Shown here: positions 12,405-22,399 of the stretch, piece after piece
Layout: every line of letters begins with the position of its first letter
Position numbering within the stretch: the first letter of the stretch is position 1
The notes under the pieces: model-generated
What the model was told of the DNA's origin: nothing
Databases searched by the model: none
The model's input: the letters and a program-made list of their open reading frames with translations, nothing else
Translations under genes and position numbers: made by a program
Origin: Pyrus communis
Taxonomy: Eukaryota; Streptophyta; Magnoliopsida; Rosales; Rosaceae
Length of the DNA stretch: 64,000 nt
Assembly (NCBI RefSeq): GCF_963583255.1
Contig: NC_084817.1
Span: 15,940,121-16,004,120 of the forward strand
Direction of reading: 5' to 3'

Positions 12405-12556
12405 TGTTGGTGAGTTGACTTTTGTAATTAGTTTAGTTACCTTTTTTTTGAGTCCTTATAATCAGATTGTAATTAGGTTATTTGATGTTTATTTCTTTCC
12501 TTGTAAATCACTCTGATATCAGAAAATTAAGCCCCAAAGATAAGCTCTAATTAGCA
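12405..12556 (+). repeat. Copia-1 3' LTR
   Basis: 152 bp, preceded by a GA-rich polypurine tract and followed by the CTTAA target duplication at 12557-12561. Confidence 0.93.
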
Positions 12557-13675
12557 CTTAAAAGCTTTCTTTTCCTTAGGCTTTCCGTTTCTTCTTCAGA
12601 TAATATTTCTTAGTGTAAAGAAAATTCATCCAAAGTGTAAACTGCTCGGTTGAACTGTGAGCCAATTGGACCCAAAGACGATTTGAATCCATCGTTGTGT
12701 CCTCATGCGAAAGTACTGTTATGTTGTGATTATTTCGTAACATATTGCATAATGGTAGGAGATAACGAAAATGTCAGCAACCTCTTTCTTTTTTTTGTCT
12801 CCTGATTTTGTTTGAACGAGGGATGGAAAGTCTCGTTTAATTTATTTCTCATTGAGGTGCTCAGGTTTACTGGGTTTCTAAGTTATTTTCCCTTGTAAAA
12901 GAATTGTCTTGATTATTCCTTCACTAAGATTTATCTAGTTAAAGTAACTACAACCTCGAAATGAAATATTTCGATGTTGAAATAATAATATGTAAAACAT
13001 GGTAACTTCAAATAAATGCTAAGAATTTAAAATCTTAAGAGGGATTTAGACTCATAATGTGAATTCTACACAACATGAAATTGGTTATGATATTTCTGTT
13101 TCTTTCAACAGCTGCATTCTATCTTTCTGCAGGTGAGGAAAGCACGGCGGATGGCTGGCATTCGTGACGCTAGAAGCAAACTTGTAAAGGCAGAGTGGGT
13201 TCTTAATTGGGTAACCTTCACTTTCGCAAGGACGGCAGCTCACCTTCTCATTACAGCCAAGCTCTTCTGCGATGCTCCAAAATTCGGAAAAGGGTATAGA
13301 GCTGCCGCTTGCGCTGTTTGGGATGTTCGGAATGAACTTTCTGAATGCTTCTCTTGGCATTGACCTCTTCCATGCCTTCAAGAGAGAGGAATTCTCAGCA
13401 TGCTAATGCTCATCATGAATGACAAGGCCGAAACAAAGAGTTGCAAATAATTTTGGTTTCTGTTGTTTAATTTATTTGATTTTGCACATGAAATCATCGT
13501 CGTTTCTTTGAGAAAATAAACAATGTAAATTATGTGATTATACGAAAAATATGGTTTGTTTCCATCTAAGTTTTATTTTTTTTATTATTATTTTTTATGT
13601 TTTGGTATCAAATCATTTAGTTTATTTGGGTCCTAAGAGATGAAAAAAAAAAAAAAATCAGGACAAATTGAAAAG

Positions 13676-13747
13676 AGGTCCTACCGGGAGTCGAACCCAG
13701 GTCGCTGGATTCAAAGTCCAGAGTGCTAACCACTACACCATAGAACC
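13676..13747 (-). tRNA. tRNA-Gln (UUG)
   Basis: 72 nt on the minus strand. The acceptor arm pairs GGTTCTA with TAGGACC (one G-U pair). The D arm is GTGTAGTGGTTAGCAC, the anticodon stem-loop is CTGGACTTTGAATCCAG with anticodon TTG, and the T arm carries GGTTCGACTCC. There is no intron. A TTTT stretch just downstream on the transcribed strand (13671-13674) can serve as the Pol III terminator. Confidence 0.96.
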
Positions 13748-13849
13748 CAATTTGCTTGATCATTACACCAGATGAAATAAAAGGGTAAGCTAACCCAATT
13801 AAATATGAATCCTTTAGGGCCAATGCTGTGTCGTTTGGCGCTGCTAGAG

Positions 13850-14035
13850 ATGGATGAGAATTCTCTCCGGATCCTCTTTGTGAGGATCAGACATTATACC
13901 CGTTTATCGTACATTGTACAGCTCATTTTTGTTAGGTACTATTTGTTTTTAATTTTAAATTAAAATTTTCATAACGATTTTTAGAAGCAATGGATAGGAT
14001 GTGAGGATCCGGATGGGATCCACATCAGCTAGAAG
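13850..14035. mobile_element. Foldback MITE of the GGATCCTC family, diverged copy
   Basis: The left arm near 13868 (GGATCCTCTTTGTGAGGATC) and the right arm near 14003 (GTGAGGATCCGGAT) are inverted, and the interior is AT-rich. The left arm and the following CCGTTTATCGTACATTGT stretch match the cleaner element at 41529-41751, so both belong to one family. Boundaries are approximate. Confidence 0.65.
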
Positions 14036-14096
14036 TGTGGTTCAATTAACAAATGTTGATCATGCTACGCTTAACATTTGAACACAAAATTTAAAG

Positions 14097-14241
14097 AGGA
14101 AAACTAATGAAAATGACTTGAAAATTTTGAGTTTTAAGGATAGGGACAAAATAAAGGGTAAAATGAATGGTACCAAGATTGATTTTTTAGTGTAAAAATG
14201 TGATTTTTCGTTAAGATAAGCAGTACCGGGAGCTTTTTAGT
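14097..14241. repeat. Dispersed AT-rich repeat, copy 1 of 3
   Basis: It contains GACAAAATAAAGGGTAAA followed by GAATGGTACC and, later, TTTTTCGTTAAGATAAGCAG. Related copies lie at 31602-31690 and 33588-33746. The shared word order marks one dispersed family. I recall it as very common in apple. Confidence 0.65.
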
Positions 14242-14299
14242 AATTTAAAATTCAAATGGATTCACGATAGGTATCATTTATTCGACAAGTGTTCACCCA

Positions 14300-14384
14300 G
14301 GGGCGGTGGCGCAGTTGGCTAGCGCGTAGGTCTCATAGCATCTGAGTGATCCTGAGGTCGAGAGTTCGAGCCTCTCTCGCCCCA
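14300..14384 (+). tRNA. Elongator tRNA-Met (CAU) with an 11-nt intron
   Basis: 85 nt. The acceptor GGGGCGG pairs with TCGCCCC (one G-T pair), with discriminator A at 14384. The D arm is GCGCAGTTGGCTAGCGC, anticodon CAT is at 14334-14336, and the T arm carries GAGTTCGAGCCTC. The extra bases 14338-14348 sit one base 3' of the anticodon, the canonical tRNA intron position, as in plant elongator tRNA-Met genes. A T-rich stretch from 14393 fits a Pol III terminator. Confidence 0.96.
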
Positions 14385-14707
14385 AAAGCTTTTCATTTTT
14401 TTTACTCTCTTTTTAGGGTAAAATCTCTCTTTGCACCACTGTTTACCATCCTGGAGGAGTTTCCATTTTTCTAGCTGTGTGGCCGTTGAGTCGCGACATT
14501 CCATGACCATAACAACTCGACTCGGTTCCTTAGTTTGCTCATCTTTACATAATCTCACAAGAACGCATCTGATATGCCCCAAAAAGGATAAAATTATAAG
14601 AGCTGAGAATCTCTTGCAAATAAACTGAAGCACTAACTTCCCTGCTGTAATACAAACCCCACAAACCAATTATGTTCTTGTTTTCTCTACTAAAGAATTA
14701 ACCTCGC

Positions 14708-17700
14708 CTAAATTTCTAGTCGTATCCCACTCTTGGTTCGGGAGAAGAACTTCGCAAACCCATTTCGATTCTTCTCAGAGCTGACATGAGTCGACAACAC
14801 AGTGGATGAGGTTGATGCAGACGAAGATGGTGGGGAGTTGTCCTCATTTCTATTTGTTGAAGGACCACAACTCTCATCGGCTGGTTTTGATACAGAATCT
14901 CGTTTAGGTGAAAATGTCACATTGGAATGCAACTTCCACTGTTCATCAGCCTGAGGAATCTGCGGCGCAACACCAGTGAACCCTGGGAGGCTTTCGGAGT
15001 CTATCAGGAAATCTTCTAGTGTCGCTAGAGATTTGAGTTGATTTCCTAGCGATGCTATTGTCTTCTGGCACTCAGCAAGCTTTCCAGCTGCTACAGCTAG
15101 GTCTTCCTGGAAAATTAGTCACCACAACATTAAATTACGGCATATTCATTTGTTTTAACTAGGTAAATGGCTTGAATAATCGAATACCAAAAGACGTAAT
15201 GTAGATGGGTAAGTCCTTGATCACCAACCTGCTTTCTCTTCAATTCACTGTTCGAGCAAGCAGTTTTCTGAAGCTTGAATTCTTCGTTTTTTCTTGATAG
15301 CTCCTCCTCTAAATCCTGACATCTGATGGCAATTTCTGTTGACAAAGCCTTCTCCCTTTGAACCTCTGCTTCCAAAGAATCAACCTTAGCAGACATGGTC
15401 CGCGCCTCTGCTTCCATGCTAATGAGCTGAGACTCAATAGTCTGCCTTGATTCATTTGCAATACTTAGCTCCTTTTGTAACTCCTCCAACTTCATTTCTG
15501 CTTCTTTAAGCTGAAACTCTGCTGCCGCATAACATTCTTGACTTTTGGCTAAAGCGGTTTTTATTTTAGCTTTCTCTACTTCCAAATTTTCTCTCTCGAC
15601 TTCCTTCTTTTCTAACATGTCTTCTAATTCGGCTGCCCGATGACTCATAGCTTCAATTTCAGCATTCTCTACCTCTAACTTTTCTTTCTCTACTTCAAGC
15701 TTTTCTAACTTGTCCTCAAGTTCGGCCATCCGATGACTCATGGCTTCAAGTTCAGCTCTCAAGGCACGTTCTTCATTATTGGTTTGATTAACTATGGCTT
15801 CGGATTCCAGATAACTAGCTTCATTCTCAGTCTGTGGCAACGAAGCAAGTCGTTCCATCTCTAGGAAATCGTCCATGAGATCAACATCAATGGAAGGGGC
15901 AGGCAAATTTCTGCTTACAGCCTTTTCATTCTTGAATTGATCAAGCTCAGCAACCAGGGCCGAAGCCCAACAGTCAGAGAAAGTCAGGTCACGCTTGTTT
16001 GCCTCTGAGCCATTCATCTTTTGAGAATCTATCTCCATCATGTTTAGCCGCTCTCCACTGTCCGATTGACTATCCATGCAAGACTCCACGTACATTGAAG
16101 AAGCAGCACTGGACTTGTGATCAATGACAGTAGGTATTTTACTACCCAAAGCTTTTAGCCTCCGGCACTCGGATTCAAGCCTTGCAACCTTTTTTATACT
16201 CTCTAAATGTTGCTTACTGGCCGTTTCAGCTGCTTGAGTACTTAAGTCCCTTTCAATTGTCATGATTTCCAACTCCTCTGCTTGAGTCAGTAGCTCATGC
16301 TTTAGGGCCGAGTTTTCTTTTTCTAAAGATTGCAGCTTATGAGAAAGATGAGGATCGACAAAAGCAGAAGCTTCAGATCTATTCACTTCTGCTTTTCTCT
16401 GTAGCTCAATAATCCGACTTTCAAGCTTCAACTTGGTGGACTCCCAGTCACGGGTTTTCTTCAGCACAGCTTCCTGTATGGTTTGTTCCTGCTCCTCTCT
16501 CGCTTGTCTAAGCTGTCTAACGCATTCCTTGAGGGCCCCATCTAGATGGCTTACACGATCTTCCAAAGCCGAGTTTTGTTGAACTGTAACTTCAAGTTCT
16601 GACTTAAAAACCGCAGCCTCATTTTCAGCCTTTTCCCAGCCTATAATAACATAAAAAACAGAATGGTTTAAGATAGAAAAACATGACAATTATATAAAAT
16701 CCTTGGAAAACAAAACTATAGATCATGGTTGAGATTTGATAAACGTATTGTTCTCTTCTATTTGGAAAGATTATCCATTGCCGTTAGGAATTTCACAAAT
16801 CTTTAAAATTCATCGCCATCATTATGTAGATAAAATATCTGTGTAAAGAGAAATTAGCAGAATTACCATGTTATATGACTATTACCTGCGACAGCTTCTT
16901 CAGCAACTTTGGCATGCTGCTTCACCAAGTCTTCTTTGGCGCTAACATTCACAAGAGCAGCTGATAATCTCTCCGTTAGACTCTTCAGACTATAATTAAC
17001 ATGGTCAGCACTGGATGCTGCTTTTGATGTGACTTCAGGTGATTGAGCATCATGATTCGGAGATGCCTTTTGTGCATCCTGCTAGAATGATATCATAAGA
17101 TATTCGACCATAGTTAAACATGCATAAAATCATAGTTCGGATTGCACAAACAACAAAAAGCACCTAATTGAGAGCGTTGTAAATGCACCAAAAGGCTTAT
17201 TGTAAGAACAGGAAAGGAAATATTGCCGGTCTCTTAGAGTGATATGAAACAGTCTGAAAACTTAAGGGCTTATTTTTAGCTATGTTCCTGGAACTCCATT
17301 TTGATCTCACTTTGCCCCCGGTAACTCAAAAGTCACCACTTTACTCCCTGAAACTCAAAATTCGTTCCACTTTGACTTGTGGACTCTCTCTCTTAACAGA
17401 TCTTAAGGCAATGTGGAGCAAATTTTGAGTTTTATAGAGACAACTTTCAAGTTTCAAGGGAAAAAATGGAATCAAAATCAAGTTCCAGGAGGCAAAGTGA
17501 AGAGAACCTTGAGTTTCAGGGAGTAGAGTGGCGACTTTTGAGTTACAAGGAGCAAAGTGAGATTAAATTCAAGTTCTAAGGGGCGGAGCTAATAATAAGC
17601 CATCCTATAATTGGCTAAATCAAAGTGGCTGCTATTAGTTTGTATACATGTGGTCACACTAGAAGCTACCATTTATCTTCCTTTGGAGCCTGCAAGGTGT

Positions 17701-18814
17701 CCTGTAATACTAGTAATTATTCAGTTTTTAGCCACCATAGGAGGGGTCAGTGTAGGTAATAAATCCAAAAGTAGGACCCATAAATTATAAACTACACCCT
17801 CTATTCTCCAACATGATGCCTCAAACCTAGTCAACTAGACCAAAACTTCGATTTTTTAATTCCCCCTACTTGAGATAACAATTTCAAAAATTTTCTACCA
17901 CATTTCACAACTACCACAGCCCTGTGTACTCAACCAAGCCTGTTTGGGTTACAAATTTAAAAGTTCATCAGCCAAACTTCGTTTTCTAAGCGGTTGTTAA
18001 CAAAATGAAACTTCAAGAGTACCAAAATTTTAAACGTTATAAAACTCAGTTGGCATCAAGTATCTGCCACTCAAGGCAATGAAGACAACAAACAAGCAAG
18101 AGGGAGGAAACATATAGGTCATAAGCCTTTCTACGACACCAACTAGCTAGATATGATAATGGTATCTCAAACAGGAAATGCAACCTAATTGTTTGGTTAC
18201 ACGGGCAGGCAGAAAGTCCTTGTGCAGGGCTACAAAGAATACGAAACACAAATTCCAAATCAGAACAGCCTAATCTATCTAATGGTTGTTTAGAACACTC
18301 GGTCATTGAAGGCAATTGATTAGCATAGGTGCATATTACTATGTTTTGGATATATGTTTCAGAAATGAGAAAAATATGTAGGATAGTAAACTAAAGCAAT
18401 CAGTGTGCGGATAAGCAATGGTAGTTACGGTACATTATTTGTCTCCTCACATCATTAAGAGTCTATCCAGACAACAAAGAAATGGACAGAAAACTTCCAC
18501 TGTAAATGCAATCTTCAACTTCTGAAGGACATAAAAATTCATCAATAAAGCAAGGCTTTAAAGGGGTAGGGAGCAAAGCCGTTTATGTAAAATTGAGGAC
18601 AATATACGTTAGTTACTTAGTTAAATGCCAAAAGAACAATGTGTACAAGCTTTGCAGAAGTAAAGTTGAACTCAAATATTGTGGTAATCAGGGTTCAGCT
18701 ACCCACCTGTTCATCGGAGTACCTCTCCGAGTTCGAAGATACTGAACCTGAACTATCAGTTTCTCCAGAGCTCTTCTCCAAAGGCTTCTTCTTCCACAAC
18801 CACTTGCGCTCCAT
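14708..18814 (-). CDS. Filament-like plant protein (FPP family), long coiled coil
   Basis: Coding exons on the minus strand: 18814-18707, 17078-16886, 16640-15229, 15106-14708. Junctions are GT..AG and in phase, giving about 703 residues. The N-terminus [10 protein letters not shown] followed by an acidic Ser-rich stretch is the FPP signature. Exon 3 encodes almost continuous heptad coiled coil, with two near-repeated segments (MSHR-AELED...[14 protein letters not shown]) at about protein 350-420. The C-terminus ends in a Ser-rich tail and [12 protein letters not shown]. FPPs are plant-specific; tomato FPP interacts with the nuclear-envelope protein MAF1, and later work links family members to microtubules and wall patterning. 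A plausible 5' UTR intron (AAG|GTATTT near 19681 to an AG just before the ATG) is inferred. Which FPP paralogue this is cannot be told here. Confidence 0.92.
17267..17601. mobile_element. Foldback element inside FPP intron 1
   Basis: 335 bp bounded by GGCTTATTTTTAGCT and its inverse AGCTAATAATAAGCC. Long inverted arms of about 90-100 bases each (for example ACTCAAAAGTCACCACTTTA opposite GAGTGGCGACTTTTGAGT). No coding capacity, so a MITE or long-TIR non-autonomous DNA element. No clear target duplication was found, so the superfamily is not assigned. Confidence 0.8.
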
Positions 18815-19900
18815 CTATTGTTACTGTTCAATTCTCAACTCCTCAACTAGCACTTCACAATGTGTTCATCTGTCCAATTACAAGTTTACAGACGTGTCAT
18901 TGAAAAACCACCACGAATCCTCTTCAAAGTTGCAGAAAACAAAACAAGAAAGCAAAAAATAGATAGCCGACACCCAAATCTTTGTCAATTTTTGCTGCAC
19001 AACTCAACTCCAACCAATACAGCCAAGCCTTTCAAAATCAGAAAGCAATATTCTTTCCACCAAATCCAAAGCATTTGAGTAAAAAAGAATGACTTCGCTT
19101 ATCGCATTCTCTCAGCTTTGCTTCAAATCCACTCCAAAAACCATCTAACCCAAACAAAATATTATCACTTTATATAAGAATGAAAACAAAATGGATCTCT
19201 GCAAACTCGCTCGCTCTGAAGACTCAACGATTTGCAACTCCAGCAGCATCACATCCAACTCAATCAATTGCTTTTGAAATAGTGAAAATATCATGAAATT
19301 GTGCAATCACTGAAGACCCAATTGCTGAAATCGCAAAAGAAGAACAGCCCAATTCATGAAATCACGAAAGAAGAACAACCCAGTTCTTGAAATTACAAAC
19401 CAGAACAACCCAGTTCTTGAAATTACAAACCAGAACAACCCAATTGATAAATTTATGAAGTTTTGCAGAAAATCCAGTTTCAGAAGCCAAATTACGGATG
19501 AATGGAACAGTGCTTGCACCAGAAAAAGCAGCAAAAAAATTGAAAAAACAAAAGTGGCCAACACAGAAGCTCCAATTGAAGAGCAACCCAAAAACTCGAA
19601 TTCAAATAATAATCAAGATTTTAATGGACTGAAGTTCAACTAAGAAAGATTAAAAGGAAGAAGACCCAGATCAAAATACCTTTGACTGGAGACCACAGCA
19701 ACCTCAAGAGTTAGTTGGAAGCCAGCCAGCCAACAAGCCAGTAATAAAGTAAATGTAAAGATTCAAACTTCAAAACTTGAGACTGAAGATTTTACAGGCC
19801 AGCAATTAAAAATGATAGAGAGCAATAAATAAACAAGAAAGGCTGCAAAAATCTCTGTAGAATGTCAGATGAACAACCAAAAGCAGAAGCATGGATAATG
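18815..19900. other. FPP 5' leader and upstream flank
   Basis: No separate gene. It probably contains a 5' UTR intron and the first non-coding exon of the FPP gene (donor near 19681 on the minus strand). The 95-codon plus-strand frame at 19356-19643 is created by the tandem repeat and is not called. Confidence 0.45.
19373..19442. repeat. 30-bp tandem repeat, about 2.3 exact copies
   Basis: The period is exactly 30 bases: line-for-line identity of 19381-19410 with 19411-19440, preceded by a partial copy from 19373. A more diverged unit lies just upstream near 19345. No spacers, so not a CRISPR array. Confidence 0.9.
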
Positions 19901-20127
19901 TGGATTGGGTTGGGTTTGCATTTCTTGTTTTCTACTTTACCTTTTTGGGTACTCTCATTAGTATTATTATATTAGTAAACAAGAGAAGAGCATGTGCTTC
20001 TTTGTGGATATCAAGCTCTGAGAAGGTTGAGAGAGAAGAGAGGGGGAATTGGATCCCCTCCAGAAACCTCAAAATTCCACTTTTTGTTTTTCTACAGCTT
20101 TTTCCTTTTTTTATTCAAATTTCAAAA

Positions 20128-20268
20128 AGAGTTACTCTTATTGTAAGTGAGAGGTATGTTCGATTCTCGTAAAAAACAAATTTAAATAGTATTATTACTA
20201 ATTTATTGTGTGGTTTAGTCGACCTTCTCTCCCTTAATGTAGATAATTTCGTTTCTTAAAAAAAATAT
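20128..20268 (+). mobile_element. tRNA-derived SINE fragment
   Basis: GTAAGTGAGAGGTATGTTCGATTCTC carries a Pol III B-box-like core (GTTCGATTCTC). It is followed about 60 bases on by TCTCTCCCTTAATGTAGATA and AATTTCGTT, then an A-rich end. The same order of words occurs at 61771-61941, so the two are members of one SINE family. The 5' end with the A box looks truncated here. Confidence 0.6.
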
Positions 20269-20269
20269 C

Positions 20270-21826
20270 AAAAGGGCAATTTTGTGTACCATTTTTCTTT
20301 TGGACTTTGAAATGGAGCTGAGCCCTTATTCCCGCCTATAATGGCGATTCATTACTTGTAATTTTGTAGCAAATGTAGCTCACTAGCAAGTTTTATTTTT
20401 CCAGACTCGGTTTAACTAAATTAGCTAAAGCAGCGTATTTCGTGTTCGGCACATGGATACGGTTAATTTAGTATAGTAATTCTATTATTTGACAAATTTT
20501 TGTTTTTTAGTTTTCTAAATTATTGTTTCAATGGCAATTAAACTGTTTTTTGTTTATGCAATAATTTATGTTGCAGAGAAGGTGGTCCTAATTCTCATAA
20601 AGAGGATCCTCATTCGTTTTTCAAAACTCTTTTATATTGTTTTGTATTGGTCGGTGGGCCACGGGCACAGTGAAGGAATCTTTAGCATGAAACCGGGCCC
20701 TACATCTTCTCCCATTTCATGATCCAATGGTGGAGAAAAAAACTTTGGGGGAATTTTCTCTTTTTGGGAAATGATTTTTTTTCTTTCTTATCAAAATTCA
20801 CGGGTGCTTGTTACTTCGATTGTGTTTGGTACACTAAAAGGAATTCATGAAAATTAACTTCCCATGTCTTTTCCTTGAGAAAGGAAAATGCAAAATTCCT
20901 TTTCAATGTTTACTAACGATGCAAAATTAAGCAGGAAATACCATTTTATGGGATATAATGATCATTTTATGTTAGGATATATTTGTTATAAACAGATAAC
21001 AGTTAACTGGTGTTTTTTTCGGTTTCCCAAGGGGAAGGAAAGTGAGGACGGAGGGCTTCACTTTCCCCTCTATTTTCTCATGACTCAGAAAATCATTTCC
21101 CAAGCCTTACCAAATATGAAAAAGACAACACTTTTCCATTTTCAAGCTCTCTTTTCCGCATACCAAACGTAGACTTCAGGATTATGTAAAATAAAGGCCA
21201 AATCTCACTTTTAAATCATGTAATTTAGTTGAAATTTAATTGGTGATTGTAATTTTAATTTCTCAATTTTAGTCCTTGTAGTTTATCAAACGATAAAGTT
21301 CAAGAACACATCACATTTTTCCTTCATTTAGTTAATGAAGAAGGCATGTGACACTCAAATGATCGAGCATTTTAGTAATTTTAAGACAAGTCATGACTCT
21401 TTCTCTCCTAAAAAGCAATTCATATTTGTGATAATGGTGCCATTTTTCTTTTTTTAAGTTTACTACTTTAAAATATTTAATAATTCGTTTAAAAGAATGT
21501 TGATTATTTTTTAATAGGTTCTTAGTCATCAAGTAGTCTAATTGGTATACTAAATTTGGGGTTCAGATAAATCTACACCATCGAATTTGAGATTTGTAAA
21601 ATGTTTGCAGTTGTACAAATTGCTCCACCTTTTTAGAGGATAGTAACTTATATGGAACTGATTTATTGTCACTTAGCATCCCGACCCAATCATACATTTT
21701 ACTTTTAGAAAAACTTATACATAAAAATGCCTTATTAAATAAGGAACGCCAAGTGAAGGTAAACCTTTCTATGTAAGTCATTATCTTTTTAGAGAGAATA
21801 CGTTCTTAGATGTTCTCCCCAACTCA
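20270..21826. other. Spacer, no gene seen
   Basis: AT-rich, with short frames only. 20826-21172 starts TGTTTGGTA and ends TACCAAACG and may be another decayed inverted-repeat element, but the arms are too weak to call. Confidence 0.4.
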
Positions 21827-22101
21827 CATGGGTTCTACGCACGGGCTACACACGACTTGGCTTTGTCAAATCTCAATCTTTCATTCCTTTACCTGAAAAC
21901 AAGCGGTTTTGATTAGATTTGAAGAGATTGGCTGCAATAAAGAATGAATCACTGTATAACTATCTTTACAAGAATAATTGCATTCTTTGTCGCAACCCTT
22001 TGCTTGAAATCTTATCAGAGCCGCTCGTTTTTAGTTAAAAGAATGAAAGGATGAGATTCAACTAAGCCAAGTCGCGCGCAGCCCGCGCATAGAACCCAAG
22101 T
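21827..22101. mobile_element. Foldback MITE with about 60-bp inverted arms
   Basis: The left arm starts CATGGGTTCTACGCACGGGC and the right arm ends in its near-inverse (GCCCGCGCATAGAACCCAAG). Pairing continues through ACTTGGCTTTG / CTAAGCCAAGT and TTTCATTCC / GAATGAAAG. The interior is AT-rich with no coding potential. A 25-bp direct repeat (22101-22150, two copies starting TACGCAGGGG) abuts the right arm. Confidence 0.75.
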
Positions 22102-22399
22102 ACGCAGGGGTGAAAATCTGGTAAATACGCAGGGGAGAAAATCTGGTAAACCTAGCACTATCTCCCCCTCTAAGCACCACCATGATTTATTTACTTGACT
22201 AACTGCCTCTAGTGTTTCACTACCAACATTTGATTAGCATGAACGCAACAGACAGTTAATTAAGCCCAAAAGTATTTTTCTTCTTCATCTGTTTTGTTTC
22301 TGGATAGTTTATCAAGTTAATTATTTATACCACTATAAATAAAACCCATCCCTGGATTTCACTATTCAAGTTTCGTATTTCATAGTTATGAATTTAATT

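Larger units (their letters stand above)
8646..12556 (+). mobile_element. Copia-1: degenerate Ty1/Copia LTR retrotransposon
   Basis: The 5' LTR is 8646-8834 (189 bp) and the 3' LTR is 12405-12556 (152 bp). Both run TGTTGG to TTAGCA. The shorter one lacks about 37 bases that the other has near 8755-8795. The target duplication CTTAA is perfect (8641-8645 and 12557-12561). The primer site TGGTATCAGAGC at 8835-8846 directly abuts the 5' LTR, and the purine tract AACTTGAGGGGGAG abuts the 3' LTR at 12391-12404. The order protease, integrase, reverse transcriptase, RNase H is that of Copia. Nearly all of gag is missing. Many stops make it non-autonomous. Confidence 0.95.
7298..13406 (+). pseudogene. 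TLC-domain membrane protein gene, disabled and interrupted by a Copia element
   Basis: Three exons remain: 7298-7547, 8354-8623 and 13112-13406, each with GT or AG at the expected places. The product resembles plant TLC (TRAM/LAG1/CLN8) proteins: several hydrophobic helices, with motifs FFLATLLLW, GYFAYDQWD and IPSILMHHLVLL. The second exon carries an in-frame TAG at 8587, where I expect an Arg codon. About eight bases appear missing after 8603, which shifts the frame. In the third exon one extra base near 13295 shifts the frame, after which the family C-terminus (MNFLN, DLFHAFKRE) is readable in another frame, ending TAA at 13404. A 3.9-kb retrotransposon sits in intron 2. I therefore call a pseudogene. 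A truncated 5' protein could still be made from exons 1-2. The family call rests on remembered homologues. Confidence 0.75.

Noticed and set aside
19356..19643. 95-codon frame with repeated NQNNPVLEI units, or a CRISPR-like array
   Set aside because: The pattern comes from a 30-bp direct tandem repeat without spacers, in the 5' flank of a plant gene.
20826..21172. Possible inverted-repeat transposon ending TTTGGTA/TACCAAA
   Set aside because: Terminal match is only about 8 bases, with no flanking duplication and poor pairing inside.
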